DNA of 64,000 bases from Brachionus plicatilis (Eukaryota; Rotifera; Eurotatoria; Ploima; Brachionidae): NCBI GenBank assembly GCA_010279815.1, contig QEOQ01000640.1, positions 454,282 to 518,281 on the forward strand. Reading direction: 5' to 3'. Positions 1 through 12,532 of this stretch are shown here, piece after piece. The notes below the pieces were generated by a model that worked only from the letters and a program-made list of their open reading frames with translations, ran no database searches and was not told the origin of the DNA. A program made the position numbers and the translations under genes. Each line of letters starts with the position of its first letter. Within the stretch, counting starts at the first letter, position 1.

Positions 1-1672
1 AGAAGTTAAAAATGTTTATAATTATAAAGTAAAGTCAATGTCTCAGTGCAAATAGAATCTCTTGAAGATCGATAAAAGTCAATTTTTTAAATTTTTTGAA
101 AAATTAAATTTTAATCATCATTGCAATATAAATATAAAATTTTAATATTAAACAAATCGAGATAAAAAATTAAAAAATATTATTAATTAAATGGCAGCCT
201 AGGCCCTTTTTCGATTGAAGGTGCACTTTCAATTTTTTTCAATAAATTTGAAATGTTTTTTTGATTAAAATTCGATTGAAAATGAAATCAAATTCTACTA
301 TTAAATAAAAAATGCTGAGTAACTAAATAAAATAATGATTGTTTTGTATAAAAATACGAACCAATCATAGTCAAAAATTTTGATTAATTAACAATAAAAA
401 GAAATTCCCAGAAAATTTTTTATATGTTTTTTTTTTAATGTTTTTACATGAGACTGATAGGTTTATTAGCTTCAGAAACGATTGAGAAAATAATTTGATC
501 AAACTAGTCAGAAACATGATCAATTGTTTTTTTTTATGCAACTAAAAAAATTTTAAATTTTTATTTGTTTTAAAAAAATTGATCAAATTATCAAATTGCT
601 ATTTAATTCGAATGAAAAAAAAAAAAAAGAAAGAAGAATATTGATCTCTTTATTAAAAGATAATAAACAAATTAATTGCATATCATTTGAATGATCTTAA
701 GATAATCGAATTTCAGCTGATTTAATCTCAAGTTTAAAGAATTTTTAATTGGAACGATGAGATACTTGAGTGTACCGATATCAAAAAAAAAGTGAAAATA
801 AAAAAAAAAGAAAAAAAATCTAAATTAACTATCTTCGGATTCGAACAATTTACAAGCGGAAAGATTTTATTTTTGATTGCGGCTCTGGACCGAGCACAGT
901 CTAGATCTCAGTCTGATTCAGTCGAAAACAACACCGTATTTATTCTACGGTCTATTCATTTCTAAATGTTACAGTCCATGCGCACTCGGACAACAAATAC
1001 CAGAATTGTTCAAAAATGCAAATTCACTTCTAGACACAAAACAAAACACCAAATCTCACTAATTTATTTGATTGAACAACATAGCCAATGTTGCTTGTTT
1101 AAACTAGAAATCAAAAAGAATCCTAATCCATTTGGGCCTAGCTGTACTACTTACCTAGAAATCCAAATCACAATTAAGAACAATGTTGAAATGTATTTTT
1201 GCATGCTCAAACAACTATCTTATCCTATTAGTCACACGGTATTCGTGTTTCAAAAGCGTATTGCTGTACTTAATTGTTATTGAAATTGTTTGTACTATGG
1301 ATAGAAGAACGATTGTAATTGCGAGACTAGGCAAGAAAAGAGCTGGCAACTTTGATTATTTACAAATAAATATATATCGGTTAATATATTTGTCAAACAT
1401 GTCTAGGGTTTTCTTACATGGCCATTTGTGTAGTAGTCGATGAACGAGGAAAAGATAATCAAATTGAGAGACTTATTTCAAACAACTCGTCTATGTTTAA
1501 TCAAAAACAATTTTCTCGTAATGAGATTTGGTGAGCTAGTTGGTCAATTAGAAGCAAAAATATTCTAGTTTTTTTTTTTAGTATTTTTTCAGTTTAGTCC
1601 AGTTTTGTTTTGCCAAAGCAATAAAATTTTACACACTTCGGCAATAGGGTATCAATAAAAAGTGAAGATTTG

Positions 1673-1680
1673 TGACCTTT
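1673..1680 (-). promoter_or_regulatory. NBRE-like octamer (AAAGGTCA on the minus strand)
   Basis: TGACCTTT on the plus strand is the reverse complement of AAAGGTCA, the monomeric NR4A/NGFI-B response element. It lies about 6.2 kb upstream of the NR4A start codon, so autoregulation is conceivable. One 8-mer hit in tens of kilobases is close to chance expectation. Confidence 0.2.
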
Positions 1681-1730
1681 TGCTTTTTTTTTTTGCTTTT
1701 TTTTTCCTAAATGTTGCACCGAGAACAATT

Positions 1731-4700
1731 AGAGAGAGAGAAAGAGAGAGAGTTCTGAAGGTATGATCACGAAAGCACTTGAACATGTAGCTCAATTTAA
1801 GCTTGGCAAAGATCAAAGAGTTTTCATCAAGCTTGTTTGATTGATACGCACATTGATCAACTCATGCGCTTAATTGTGCCTCATATTTAAAAGAAGATAA
1901 CGTGGATTTAAATTACAGAATTAGTGTTTTTTTATTTTTGTTGTTTTGCAGGGCGATCATAAAGTAGAAAAGAGAGTGAACCTAATGAAATGGAAAATCA
2001 ACTAAGACGATAATTAATGGATAGGCTAAAAAATTGCCGTCAATGTACAAAATTTAGCGTTTTTTTGCTAATGATAACAAAGACGGCATTGTTTCAAGCA
2101 CAGTATTGGATATCGATTTTGGATTGGATTTATTTTTTCAAAAAATTGTAAGAGGGGAAAATTATTTAAATTTGATTTTGAAATTATCTATTTTTTTGGT
2201 TAATTTACCATTTTTCCTATTTGTTTCACAAAATTTGTCTAAATGTCGATTTGTGTGTGTGTGTCGATGAAGCGAATTTCCAAGCTAATATATCAAATTT
2301 TTAGTTGTTCTTTTTTAAATGTTGTTTTAATTTAGCAACGAGCAGAAAAAAAAGAGAAAAAAAAAATGAAAGAAAAAATTTAATTAAATGTCAATCAGAA
2401 TCAAAATTCCAGTACTAAATTTGAGGCAAACGTGGTCTTGTTATTGTAGAGCACACATATCGCATTTCGTTATTTATTTACCTTAGCGATAACAAGACCA
2501 AGTTGAGTTACCTAACGAGAAGTCTGTTTATTAGTGTGCATTGGTACAGCGTTTGATCGTTATGTTGCTAATGATAAAAAAATAATCAATAGGGATTGAT
2601 TGGTCGAGCGGTTGCGAGTAACCCGCGTGGAATTTTTCATTCTCTTGTGCTCATTAGAGAGAAGATTGTTATAGCACGATACTGATCTTGTTAATAAGAG
2701 ATGCACACACAAAGCTAAGAGTCAGTAAGATTGTTTATTTTTGTTTGTATAATCAAAATCTGAAAATCTTTTCACAAATAGAAATAGCAACAAAATGAAA
2801 AAAAAAAAAAAAAAAGAACCAAAATTAGAGCCATATTTTCACCAGCATAAACTTGTAATTAAAATAACTGTATGGTACAATTAACATTGCTGGTATTCCT
2901 AACCATGCCACACTCGCTGATATTTCGTTCACTTGTTTTTTTCTTTTCCGATCTTTCCTCTCTCTCTCTCTCTCTTGCTTTTAATAACAATATTCTAAGC
3001 CATGCGCGTCTCTATTTATGCCAAAACATTTTCATTTTTCACCTGTTATCTATTTTTGTTGCCATTTCAAATATCATCGAAAAAGAAAAAAAAATTTTTG
3101 TTCGTTGTTTATAGCAAGTATTACTGAAAGGGAAGTTGGCTTAATTCGAAACAAGCGTTCATGATTGATTGATCGATCAAACAAACATAAACAAAATTAT
3201 ATAAACAATTTAACGCTAAAACTATGTCATTGCCTCAGGGTGATAGGCAATTTTTTTCTTTTCTGTTTTTGTTGAATATTAAGCTCCTTAAGTTAAGAAT
3301 TTATTATCAACAAATAAAACAAATAAAAGAGAGAGAGAGAGAAAGAATAGATCAATTGATATTGATCCGAGCAAACAAGTCCGATTGACCCGGTTTCGAA
3401 ACACGGCTCTTTTTTCTTGTCCAATTTTCCTCTCCGAGAGTATTACGTGACTTGACTTGAATTAATGTTTCAAACACAAACAAGACTAGAGGTCCCAATT
3501 TTGATTTAATTATAAACTAGTTATTTTAGCTTGTTGCTTCTTTTTTTCTTTCTTTTCGTTTTTTTGATATATTTTTTTTTGCGTAGTTTTAAAATTTTGA
3601 AACAATTTTCAAACGTGTTTGATTGTTTTTTTTCCTATTTCTCATATTTATTCTTTTTTTTCTTTTTTGTTTAATTTTAAAAAATCCAACAAGATGGCAA
3701 ATACGATTCAAAATTCAAGTTCATTATCTTTTGTCAAAAACTAGCTAAGTTGTCTTGTGTATGTGTTCGAAAGCTAGATCTTAATAGATAATTTTAACAT
3801 TTTTCTTCAAATTAAAACTCTAGCCTTGAATTAATGGCAAATATTGTAACAAGGATTTCAGCTCGCTTTTTCTTCAATTAAAATGAAAATATTTTAGCAA
3901 ATTTTTAAATCCTTTATTTTTTTCATTATTTGTAAATGTCATTACCAAATATGCAAAAATACTTAATACTTTTTTTCTCTCTTTTTTTTTTTTTGTTTCT
4001 CTCCCTTTCTTTACTCTTTATATCTTCTAACATTGTTTCAGATTAAACATTTGTTTTATTTGTATACAGCTTTTTCCAGTAAAATACTGATTTTTCAAAG
4101 CCAACCTGTTTGCTTAGGAATTAACCGTTTTGGCTTTGTTATACAAACTTGACTATTTTTTTAAGACAAATTTTGAAAATTTCAACTTTTTTTTTCTTCT
4201 TCTAAATTCCATGGTTGAAATTATCCACTTTTTCGGCAAAGACTTTAATTTGACAAAAAGAGTACCGCAAGACCTCGGACTTAAAAATTTTTACCTTGAC
4301 TTTTAAGCCGATTAGTTTGAGTGTCAGTCTTACAAGCAGAGGTTCTAAGTATCGAACTGTGCTGAGGAAGAAATAATCTTTAAAATGTGCCTGCAGATCG
4401 GGACGAATGCTTGAGTCCCGTCCGTTCATTTATCATAAATACAGGGGACGGGTTTTGACTGGGCAATACTTGTGGTGTAGAAGACCAACTTGATGCAGTA
4501 AGCTCAGTGAAAAGTAAAAAAGGAGATGAGCATCTTCCCTATTTTAGTGAAAATATTTAATAAATTTAAATACTCTTTGTTGCAGTTATTTTTTTTGGTA
4601 CTAGGCCTAGTCTCCTTTAATTGTTTGGAAAATAAAACTAACCGACTTGGCCACCATGGTTTTGAAGCCACTTGGAAATATCTCCAATCTGAAGCAGTGG

Positions 4701-7333
4701 TTAATTTTTTCTCAATTTGTAAGAATGGTATTAAACAAACAAAATAAGGATTCAATTTTTGAATCAAGTCACGTGACAACTATTTAAAAAATTTAAGAAT
4801 TTTCTAATTAAATTTTTTTTGCTAAAATAAGTCACATTGCTCGGAAGAATAAAAATCTTAAAAAAAAAGCATTTTACTTGAATTTTTATTTTTTTTTATT
4901 AAAATTAATTTATAAGCGGGTTCATCAAACACTTGTGTTAAATAGTAAAAGTTTAAGCTAAGTCTTTGGCTTTTTTTAGGAGGACTCAGATCTTTTGTCT
5001 AAGTTGGGGTTGTATTAAAAGAAAGTTTGCTATTGGGACCTTCAGATCTAATTAATTAATCAAAACGTGCCTGTAAGAATATAGAAAGTTAAGTTTTTTT
5101 GGGAGAAAATATTTAATGTTTAATTAGTGTTCACTAATATTACAAAGGTTTGTTAAGGTACTTTTGGTTGAACCCCTTTGAGGCTGTCCAGCACTGATAA
5201 AGCTCGCTTGGTGTTTTCAAGTATTAATTTTTTAAATAAAAAAAATTAATTTAATTGTTCAACTCAAAGTAGAAAAAAATTTCAGATGAATTTAATTGTA
5301 ATTTAGGTTGTTTGACTTTGGTGCACATTTTTTCTTGTGTGATTAGAATAAGTCATAATGGCTTGCTGACTGCTAATTAATTGAAGAGAGATAACACTAA
5401 AAACATGATAACTTCATTAAGGGTAGCTGCAAATTCACAAGCGCTGTCCAAAGCTAGCTTTGAAATTTTTTGAAATGGGATCTGACAAATGAACACTTGA
5501 ATAGATTACGCCACACTCGTCAGATAAGCAGGATCAAATTCAGTATAGAAATTAGATGATTTTTATTTAAGCTTGAAATAGACAGTTTCAAATTTAAATA
5601 TTTATTATCTAATTTAAAATGTAAACAAAAATTGAATAGCTGAAAAATAAAAAGCTCGCCAAATTAGATGAACAAAGCGCAATACCATTCTACCTTAATT
5701 TCTCTCTCTCACACACACATACACACACACACTCTCTCTCTCTATTTATCTGTTTATTTCTATCTCTATTTCAAATACAAACAAATTAAAATTTTATAAA
5801 GATAAGATAATTTCTTTTTTTTCCATCTTCTTTTTCTTGGTTGTATTCTATTTTCAATTTGAATATATATATATATATATATCTATATGTATATGTCTCT
5901 ATTTATTTTTCCGACACCAACTCAATCTAATTTGAAATTGTTTATGAAACAAAATTTTCAAAAATTCACTGTTTTACTGGCTTGACAAAAGCTAGATTTG
6001 TGAGCTTTCTCTTCTCTTCTATGTGATTTTTTTCTTCGTTTTTTTTTTTTTTTTTTTTATTTTTATTTTGCAAAGAGATTTATTTACAATCGGATTAAGA
6101 TTTGAAATAAGAATAAGGCGCAATAGCTACTCTGAATTTTAAATTTAAAGCTAAATTAATTTCCAAAAGAAATGATTAACGCTTTTCATTACAACAACAA
6201 CAACAACAAAATTTGAATTCGTCAGAGGCTCCGATTTGAAAGGGACACACACATAGTCTCACAGAGCAATGTTTACACTAATTAAGCAAATATAGACACA
6301 ATACAGAGAGAGAGAGAGAGAAAGGGAGAGATAAGATAATGGATGAGACACAAAGGTAAACAAACTAGCTGTGCGCATACTTATTGTGTGGAGTTAGTAT
6401 GCGCTCTATGCTTGAGTTAGAGGCTACAATTGATGCTAGAAAAAGCAATGCTAAAAGTCGCTTGTTTCTCACTTAACAACGAACAAGCTCACGGATCTAG
6501 GGTTACAAGTGAATTTGCAGAAAGTTCATTTCTGTTATTTCTCGTATGGAACTTGATTAGCTTTAATTTAATTGAGTGCACCTTGTATCAGTATGTGTGT
6601 GAGTGTGAGTATGTGTGCGTGTGTAATTATGTTGTAAATGAAGACTGATAAATAAACAAACTGGGCCAGTTTAGTTAGTTACACGAAATTATTTATTATT
6701 TTTTAATTATTTCCATTCGAGTATAGAAATAGGATTTTGGGAGAGAGAGAGAAAAAAAAATGAGCAATAATGGGTATTGTTATTAATTTATGAGGTTGGC
6801 TTTTTTTATGATTTGTTCTTCGAAATCATAAAATTATCAGCAATTTATTGCAACAAGCACAACAACAAGAAAAAATAAAAGAGAAAAAAAAATCTCATAA
6901 TTAAAATAATAAATCTAGAGTAGAGTTTGTATTGGAAGATGAATTCTCGGTTCTCTTGGCTCGAATTACACTCTTTTTTTTCGGGGAGGAGAAAATCGAA
7001 AAAAAAGAGAAAAAAGAACAAGCTTAAATTAAATAAAACACAAATAGAATTTTTCTATTCGCGTTCAGCTGGCAAAAAATAAGAATTTTCAAATCAGAAT
7101 TGCTATTTAGCTATTTGAAAAACAAATATCATCTCATCCAATAGGGCTTGGTGTGTTCGCATCAGCTACGAATATAATAGGCGCATAGCTAGCAATCAAA
7201 TTTTGAAATTAGATTTGCAAATCGCGAACAAAACCAATTATCTTATCTGCTTAGGTCTAGCAACCAAAGAAAGAGTCTGGCACAGTTCGTTCGTGCTAGC
7301 TACAAGCAGCAACACACACACACACACACACAC
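1731..7333. repeat. Cluster of dinucleotide microsatellites
   Basis: Short tracts: GA/AG at about 1731-1752, CT at 2958-2975, GA at 3329-3343, mixed CT/CA/CT at 5699-5743, AT at 5863-5882, GA at 6305-6330 and CA at 7311-7333, plus a poly-T run near 6041-6058. The density of GA/CT tracts upstream of NR4A is higher than elsewhere in the window. They could act as GAGA-type promoter elements or be neutral slippage products. Confidence 0.85.
2428..2504 (+). ncRNA. Candidate miRNA-like hairpin
   Basis: TGGTCTTGTTAT at 2433-2444 pairs perfectly with ATAACAAGACCA at 2489-2500. With G-U pairs the stem runs 19 positions (2433-2451 with 2482-2500) with a single A-A mismatch, and a further C-G and two A-U pairs follow after one unpaired position below. 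The loop is about 30 nt. Size and geometry fit an animal pre-miRNA, but I recognise no known miRNA seed and the DNA could equally be a chance or transposon palindrome. Confidence 0.35.
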
Positions 7334-7903
7334 TGAACAAGAACAACAACAAAAAAACTCGAGATTTCTATCATTAGATTGAGTTGATGAAATTGTTAAG
7401 AAGCGCCATTAATTATTTTAAGTTAACATTTTATTATCTTGAAACATAATTAATTTTTTCTTTCTTTCAGGGCGGCACTACTTGATATTTGTAATATATT
7501 CGATGATTGACAAATTAGTTTTTTTTTTCTTCTCGTTTCTCTTTTTCCTCTTGTTCTCTTTGTTGCAATTCGGAACAAAATAAAAAAAAAAAAAAACAAG
7601 TCCAATCCATATTGATTTTTCTCTATTTGGTGCAACAACAACAACAACTGAAAAAAAAAAAAAAAATTCAATAAAAATCCTTTTTAATCGGTCCTTAAAA
7701 AAAAACATATATTCTTACAAACATATTTATTTTTTTTTATTGCACACACTTATCTTAAATATTCGTCATTTAGCTTTATTTATTTATTAATTTTTTTAAT
7801 TACTAAAAAAGAAACAAAAAATTTAATTTGCATTTTAATTTTTCGCCTCTCTTTAAATTTTATTATTAGTTCTCATTGTGTTTTCTAGAAAGAATATTAT
7901 TAA

Positions 7904-10900
7904 ATGAATATTAAAGAAGAAAGTTATTTTGAATCGAAAACCAACTTGAGCTCACCATCGTCGTCCCAAGACTCCATAGCCTACTACGAAGCCAATCCAA
8001 TGCTGTTCAATCAACAGAGCTATTTCGATGGTTACCACCAGGACTATACGGCGGCAGCGGCAGTTCAGATGCCGTCCATGCTGGCCGAGTCGTCCCTATT
8101 GACATTTCAGCCAGGTCACATGGGCCACTACAATTACGAGGCCCAGTCCAGCCACACCAAGCTAAACTCGCCGGTCAGCTCGTCGTCGGTCTCGCCGGGC
8201 ATCAAGACCGACGGCGACGTCGACAACAAAAAAGCGGACTCGGAAGACAGCAGCTCGTCGGCCTCGACCTCGTCCACTCCCTTTCAGCCAGTGGCCCAGC
8301 ACGACTCGACTCTGATGCCCGCCGAGCAGGCCTACACCAACAACTACAACTATCACAACCAGTACGCGTCGAATCAGAGCCGGTTGTCCGTGTGCCTCAA
8401 GTACAACGCTGCTAGTGATCAGCTGAATCAGATAGCGGCGGCGGCAGTGGCCGCTGTGGTCTCGAGCTCAGTGCCCGGCTCGTCCGGCGTGCCGTCCTCT
8501 TCTTCGTCGTCCTCCTCGTCGTCCTCGTCCATATCCATGGAAGAGTATTCGGACGGCTCGCCCCAAAGCAACACATACCATCATCCACAATTTCAACATG
8601 TGCCCAGAGCTCACGCCAACATGATCGGCTACTCGCCCAACAACAATTTGGTCGGCTTCTACAACAACCTGGAGCACTCGGCCGGCTACTACTCCAGCCA
8701 GCAGAAAAATCTGAATCTGTCCTCTTCGTCATCTTCTTCATCCGCTTCGTATCCCACCAGAGAGTCAGACTACTTTGCCTACCAGAACTACTTGCATCAG
8801 CACAACGAGCCCAGCGAGCTGGTCAATGCAGCCCACGGGGCCTATCCACTCCAATCATCGCCTAGTCTAATCCAAAATCAATTTGTGGGCTCTCACTTGG
8901 CCCAGTTTAACACGCTGGACCAACAATATTTGCATCAAAATTTTAGCACTCATTTGCCAGTCAATGGTTACAATTTGGCCGCCAATTCAACTGCCAGCAG
9001 AAGGTGTTCGCCCGAGTCCAATTCGGCAGCCTATGTAAAAAACTCGCAAAGCTATTCTTCAAAGTGAGTGAATATTTTTTTCTTTTCTCAGATCAAATTA
9101 AAATAAAAAAGTTCGAGTGAAAATTTTTCATTGGAAAATTTATTTTTTTTAAATTAAACTTTTAAAAGGTTTTCAAAATTTTACCCAACAAAAAAATATG
9201 AATATTGCGTAAAACTGAAAATCAAAGAGGCCTAGAGTCTGTGCTTCTTTGGCTCAGAATTACTTTTTTGAAATATTCCATTTGATTAAAATAACATAAT
9301 CACATAGTTGTTAGAACAATAATTATGAACACTCTTTTTAGTTCAGTTGATCTAAGAGAACATCTTAGGGGTCTCTACTTTATCTTGATTATTCATTTTT
9401 TTAAACATTAAAAAAATTTCTTATTATAATTGGACAATTTAGAAAAAAAAATTAATTAGAATAAATAAAACTGGAATTTTTTTTTATTATGGAATGCAAG
9501 AAAAAATTTTGACTTAATTCTCATAAAAATTGCCTTCAGTTTCACTTTTCGTTTGAAAGTTTTTTAAAATTTATTACACCCAATTTCAAATTCAAAATAG
9601 CAAGAGTTTTAAAATTGCTTGGAACTAAAAGTGCATCAATTGTAAATGTTTAATTATAGAGCTTCAAAAAGAGCATAAGATAACAAAATATTTAAAGTCA
9701 TATCAAGCAGATTAAATAGGATATTTATACGAGTAAATATTTTTTTAAATAAATTATTTGAAATAGACTAAGTGTACATTCGGAACGTAATTCATTTTTC
9801 CATGCAGTCTCAGTCTCATGCGTGCTCTCAAAAACACAGGGATAAAATTTTTGGTTCAAGTTGAAATTTATATTTAAAAAAAGCAATTAAGTTTTACAGT
9901 AATATTAGTAAAATGTGACGTCAAAAATTTTGAATAAGTTTAATTTAAACATTTTCAAGAACAGAAAAAAAGAGAATAACAAAAAAAAGTGCTCAAGACT
10001 GAAAGACAGGGGGCTTGTGGTCGAGAAGCAAATTTTATCTAGCAATTAGGCTAATATTGACCGATTCGTTTCATTTAAAAACTAATAAAAATTCAAGAAT
10101 TAAATTTTTGTTGTTGTGTTTTGTTCAACATATCCATTAATTTATGGCCAAAGTAATAAAAATTTCACTTTTTGTCGAAAAGCAAACAAATCGTAAAATT
10201 TTTATACACATTGAATTTTAAATTAACTTATCCTAGAATAAATAAATAAATAATTAAAAAATCTATTGGTCACTTTATTTTAGCTAGCATATTTTAAATC
10301 TAATTTGTTAATTTAAAAGCTATGAAAATGGTCAAGTTCAAACGGCGGCCACATCAACAACAACGCCAACATTGAACGGTCAGCCGAGCGCGCCGAGCAA
10401 ATACTCCAAATCGAACTATTCATCACAGATTCGATTGCCCAATTCGCTGGGCGTGTTGCATCACAATTTGGCAGCCAACCAGTCGCCGGAGTCGGTGCCG
10501 CCGAACCAATTGTGCGCCGTGTGCGGCGACAACGCGGCATGTCAGCACTACGGCGTGCGCACATGCGAGGGCTGCAAGGGCTTTTTCAAGCGGACCGTGC
10601 AAAAAAACTCCAAATATGTGTGCTTGGCGGACAAGAACTGTCCGGTGGACAAGCGTCGCCGCAACCGCTGCCAATACTGCAGGTTTCAAAAGTGTCTCGC
10701 GGTCGGCATGGTAAAAGAAGTGGTGAGGACCAACGATCTGAAAGGCAGACGCGGACGCTTGCCCACCAAGCCCAAGAGTCCCGCCGCGGCCCAGGCCAAC
10801 TCGCGCACACAGCAGTCGGCCTTTTTCTCCCAAATAGTTCGCATATTTAGCGACTCAGTGCCTAATCAAACATCGCTTGACTTCAGCAAATACAGAAAGA

Positions 10901-12532
10901 TCACCAAGGAGGTGATTCGCATCGAAGAGGAGCCCTTTTGGACGCTGCAGTCCTTGACCAAGTCATGTGATCTGATTCGTCAGTGGAGCGAAAAATTCAG
11001 CACTCTGTGCCGCATAAACAATCTGGACCGAGATCGGCTCTTTTTTTCCAGCATGCTCGACCTGTTCGTGCTGAGAATGGCCTCGAGGATGCAAGAGAAC
11101 GTAGAGCGGATTGTGCTTTGCAATTCCATGGTCTTCCACAAAAGTCAAATAGCCTATGTCTTAACTTCGTCTATTCTGCAGCAAATTCAAGACTTGGCCA
11201 ACAAGTTGAAGCAGCCCGACCAGGCGGTCAGCTCGCTGCTCGCTTCCATCCTCTTCCTGCACGACCAACATCAACCTGCTAACCAAAGTGAAATGTACAC
11301 AAAGCTTAAAGACCTGCTCAAAGAGTATCAGACTCAAATACAACAGCAGAAAGCGGTCAGCATAGACGACAAGATTCCCAACTATCATTTTCAACTAAAC
11401 GACATATTTTTGCACACTCGTCAAATAGCCGTTCAGCTTAAACAGCGTCTTAAACAGTGTAATTTATACAATAGCTCGGTATATCCGTCTTGTATTCCTT
11501 CGAATAGCATACTTGATTTGTTGTAAGTTGAACTTTTGTTGTTGTTCATTGTCAATTTATCAACAAAAAACAAGAAAAAAAATTTAAAAATTGAAATAAA
11601 TTTTATTATTTGGCGTCAGAAAAAATTACTCTGCAATAACTCTGCAATTTAATGCATTTAGCGATTTGCAGACTTGCAGAATTTTTGCAGAGACTTAATT
11701 TGAGTGGTATCATACAAATTTGGTCTCTGCAATAATTCTGCAATAAAACACATTTAGTGCTTTGCAGACTTGCAGAGTATTTGCAGAGACTTAATTTGAG
11801 TGGTATCATACAAATTTGGTCTCTGCAATAATTCTGCAATAAAACACATTTAGTGCTTTGCAGACTTGCAGAGTTCTTGCAGAGACTTAACTTAATATAT
11901 TAAAAAATAAATAGCTATAATGTGGCTGTATCCACGTGAAATTGAGTTTTAGACCCGACTGCAAAAGATTTCTTAATTCAATCTATCATGTTTATTTTTT
12001 ACATTCGTTTACGTCGTTTGATAGGACTTGTTCTTTTGGTAGATTGTTCCAAATGCTTGAAACTCTGTGAAAAAATTGTGACGCTAATCACAGCTTTTAA
12101 TTAATTGTCTATCCATTTGGGACTCGGTTGATTTAAATTGATGGTTCGACTGGTTGAGTCATTTTTAAACACAATTTTATTAAACCAGTTAATCTCATCA
12201 AAACCATTTACTATTTTATACATTTGTATTATATCGCCTCTAAGCCTTAAATTTGAGCTTCATAAAATTATTATTTCAATTTTAAATTATTTTTTGATCT
12301 ATGTTCCTACAGCCCTTCTAGTTGTTTTACTAATTGTGATCATTTTTTTTCAAGCCTACAAAGTCCGGACACAACGATGCCCATGAGCACTTTGCTAAGC
12401 CATCAAGCGGACAGTCAAAATCAGCCACAATTAAGTCAGAATTCAAGTATATTTCAGCAGATGCCGCTGCAGTCCAACATTCGTAATCATCAATCAGTTC
12501 AAGATATGGCACTAAGTGAGTTTAGTAGTTGA
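7904..12532 (+). CDS. NR4A: NR4A-family orphan nuclear receptor (Nur77/HR38 type)
   Basis: Transcription factor that binds AAAGGTCA-type sites in the nucleus. Exons: 7904-9063, 10320-11522 and 12355-12532; 2541 nt, 846 residues. Exon 1 encodes a low-complexity Ser/Tyr/Asn/Gln-rich activation region. The two-zinc-finger DNA-binding domain begins near residue 452 (CAVCGDNA, P-box [10 protein letters not shown]) and ends in [19 protein letters not shown], almost identical to vertebrate NR4A. The ligand-binding domain (about 567-790) is divergent but keeps [11 protein letters not shown] and LDLFVLRMA. Both introns are phase 2: AA|C rebuilds Asn at junction 1 and TT|C gives Phe at junction 2, completing ILDLFLQSP, the equivalent of the final LBD helix. 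An unusual tail of about 50 Gln/Ser-rich residues follows. AATAAA lies at 12731. The family call is secure; the exact start codon and the 5' UTR are not. Confidence 0.95.
9064..10319 (+). other. NR4A intron 1
   Basis: Intron of 1256 nt with donor GTGAGT and acceptor AAAAG. It is AT-rich with no coding similarity. A nearer consensus-looking acceptor (TTATTTTAG at about 10283) would put TAG in frame straight after the junction, so it was rejected. The CRE at 9916 is the one regulatory-looking site. Confidence 0.8.
9916..9923. promoter_or_regulatory. Perfect cAMP response element TGACGTCA
   Basis: Full palindromic CRE inside NR4A intron 1. NR4A genes in mammals are classic CREB-driven immediate-early genes, so an intronic CRE is plausible as an enhancer site. 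The only other exact copy seen, at 15294-15301, is part of LINE coding sequence. Function is inferred from sequence identity alone. Confidence 0.35.
11629..11890. repeat. 96-bp tandem repeat, about 2.7 copies, in NR4A intron 2
   Basis: Units start at 11629, 11725 and 11821 (CTCTGCAATAA...), exactly 96 bp apart. Units 2 and 3 are nearly identical; unit 1 is diverged. Each unit holds several TTGCAGA/CTGCAAT motifs that are partly self-complementary. Because 96 is a multiple of three, one minus-strand frame stays open through about two units, but that frame starts and ends in unrelated sequence and is not treated as a gene. Confidence 0.9.
11970..12250 (-). mobile_element. LINE (CR1/Jockey-like) 3' tail remnant in NR4A intron 2
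   Basis: Minus-strand frames read [19 protein letters not shown] (about 12190-12245) and, with a shift, RHNFFTE...FGTIYQK...NDVNECKNK (about 11975-12080). These match the post-RT tail of the LINE family also seen at 15046-15340 and 40729-41060 (RGDLIQMYKIINGF, RYNFLTNRVVSKWNNL). Only the C-terminal piece remains and it carries frame breaks. Confidence 0.75.

Larger units (their letters stand above)
1..7470. other. Non-coding region upstream of the NR4A gene
   Basis: No open frame here resembles a known protein, and the small ORFs are low-complexity or chance. The stretch is AT-rich but less monotonous than later spacers, and contains GA/CT, CA and AT microsatellites, a hairpin at 2428-2504 and an exact NBRE octamer at 1673-1680. 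A good acceptor (pyrimidine tract ending TTTCTTTCAG) at 7470 suggests that a spliced 5' UTR of the NR4A gene enters at 7471; the upstream exon and promoter were not found. The likely content is 5' UTR introns and regulatory DNA, which is inference. Confidence 0.5.

Noticed and set aside
1673..1680. NBRE octamer as proof of NR4A autoregulation
   Set aside because: Kept only as a low-confidence site: one 8-mer in this much sequence is expected by chance.
4202..4429. 75-residue minus-strand ORF in a less AT-rich patch
   Set aside because: No motif or family resemblance, and neighbouring frames are equally open; left as non-coding.
7450..7708. Phe/Lys-rich ORFs before NR4A
   Set aside because: Low-complexity translations of poly-A/T tracts in the presumed 5' UTR.
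8412..8741. Minus-strand open frame opposite NR4A exon 1
   Set aside because: It mirrors the serine-rich coding strand (Arg/Pro-rich shadow) and has no domain. Similar shadows opposite the NR4A DBD, the bZIP, LINE and POLD1 exons were also discarded.
10275..10290. Alternative NR4A exon 2 acceptor TTATTTTAG
   Set aside because: It would place TAG directly after the phase-2 junction; the AAAAG site at 10319 gives an open, frame-correct join.
11606..11839. 77-residue minus-strand ORF in the 96-bp repeats
   Set aside because: Openness follows from the 96-bp period being a multiple of three; the frame begins and ends in intron sequence and has no recognisable protein.
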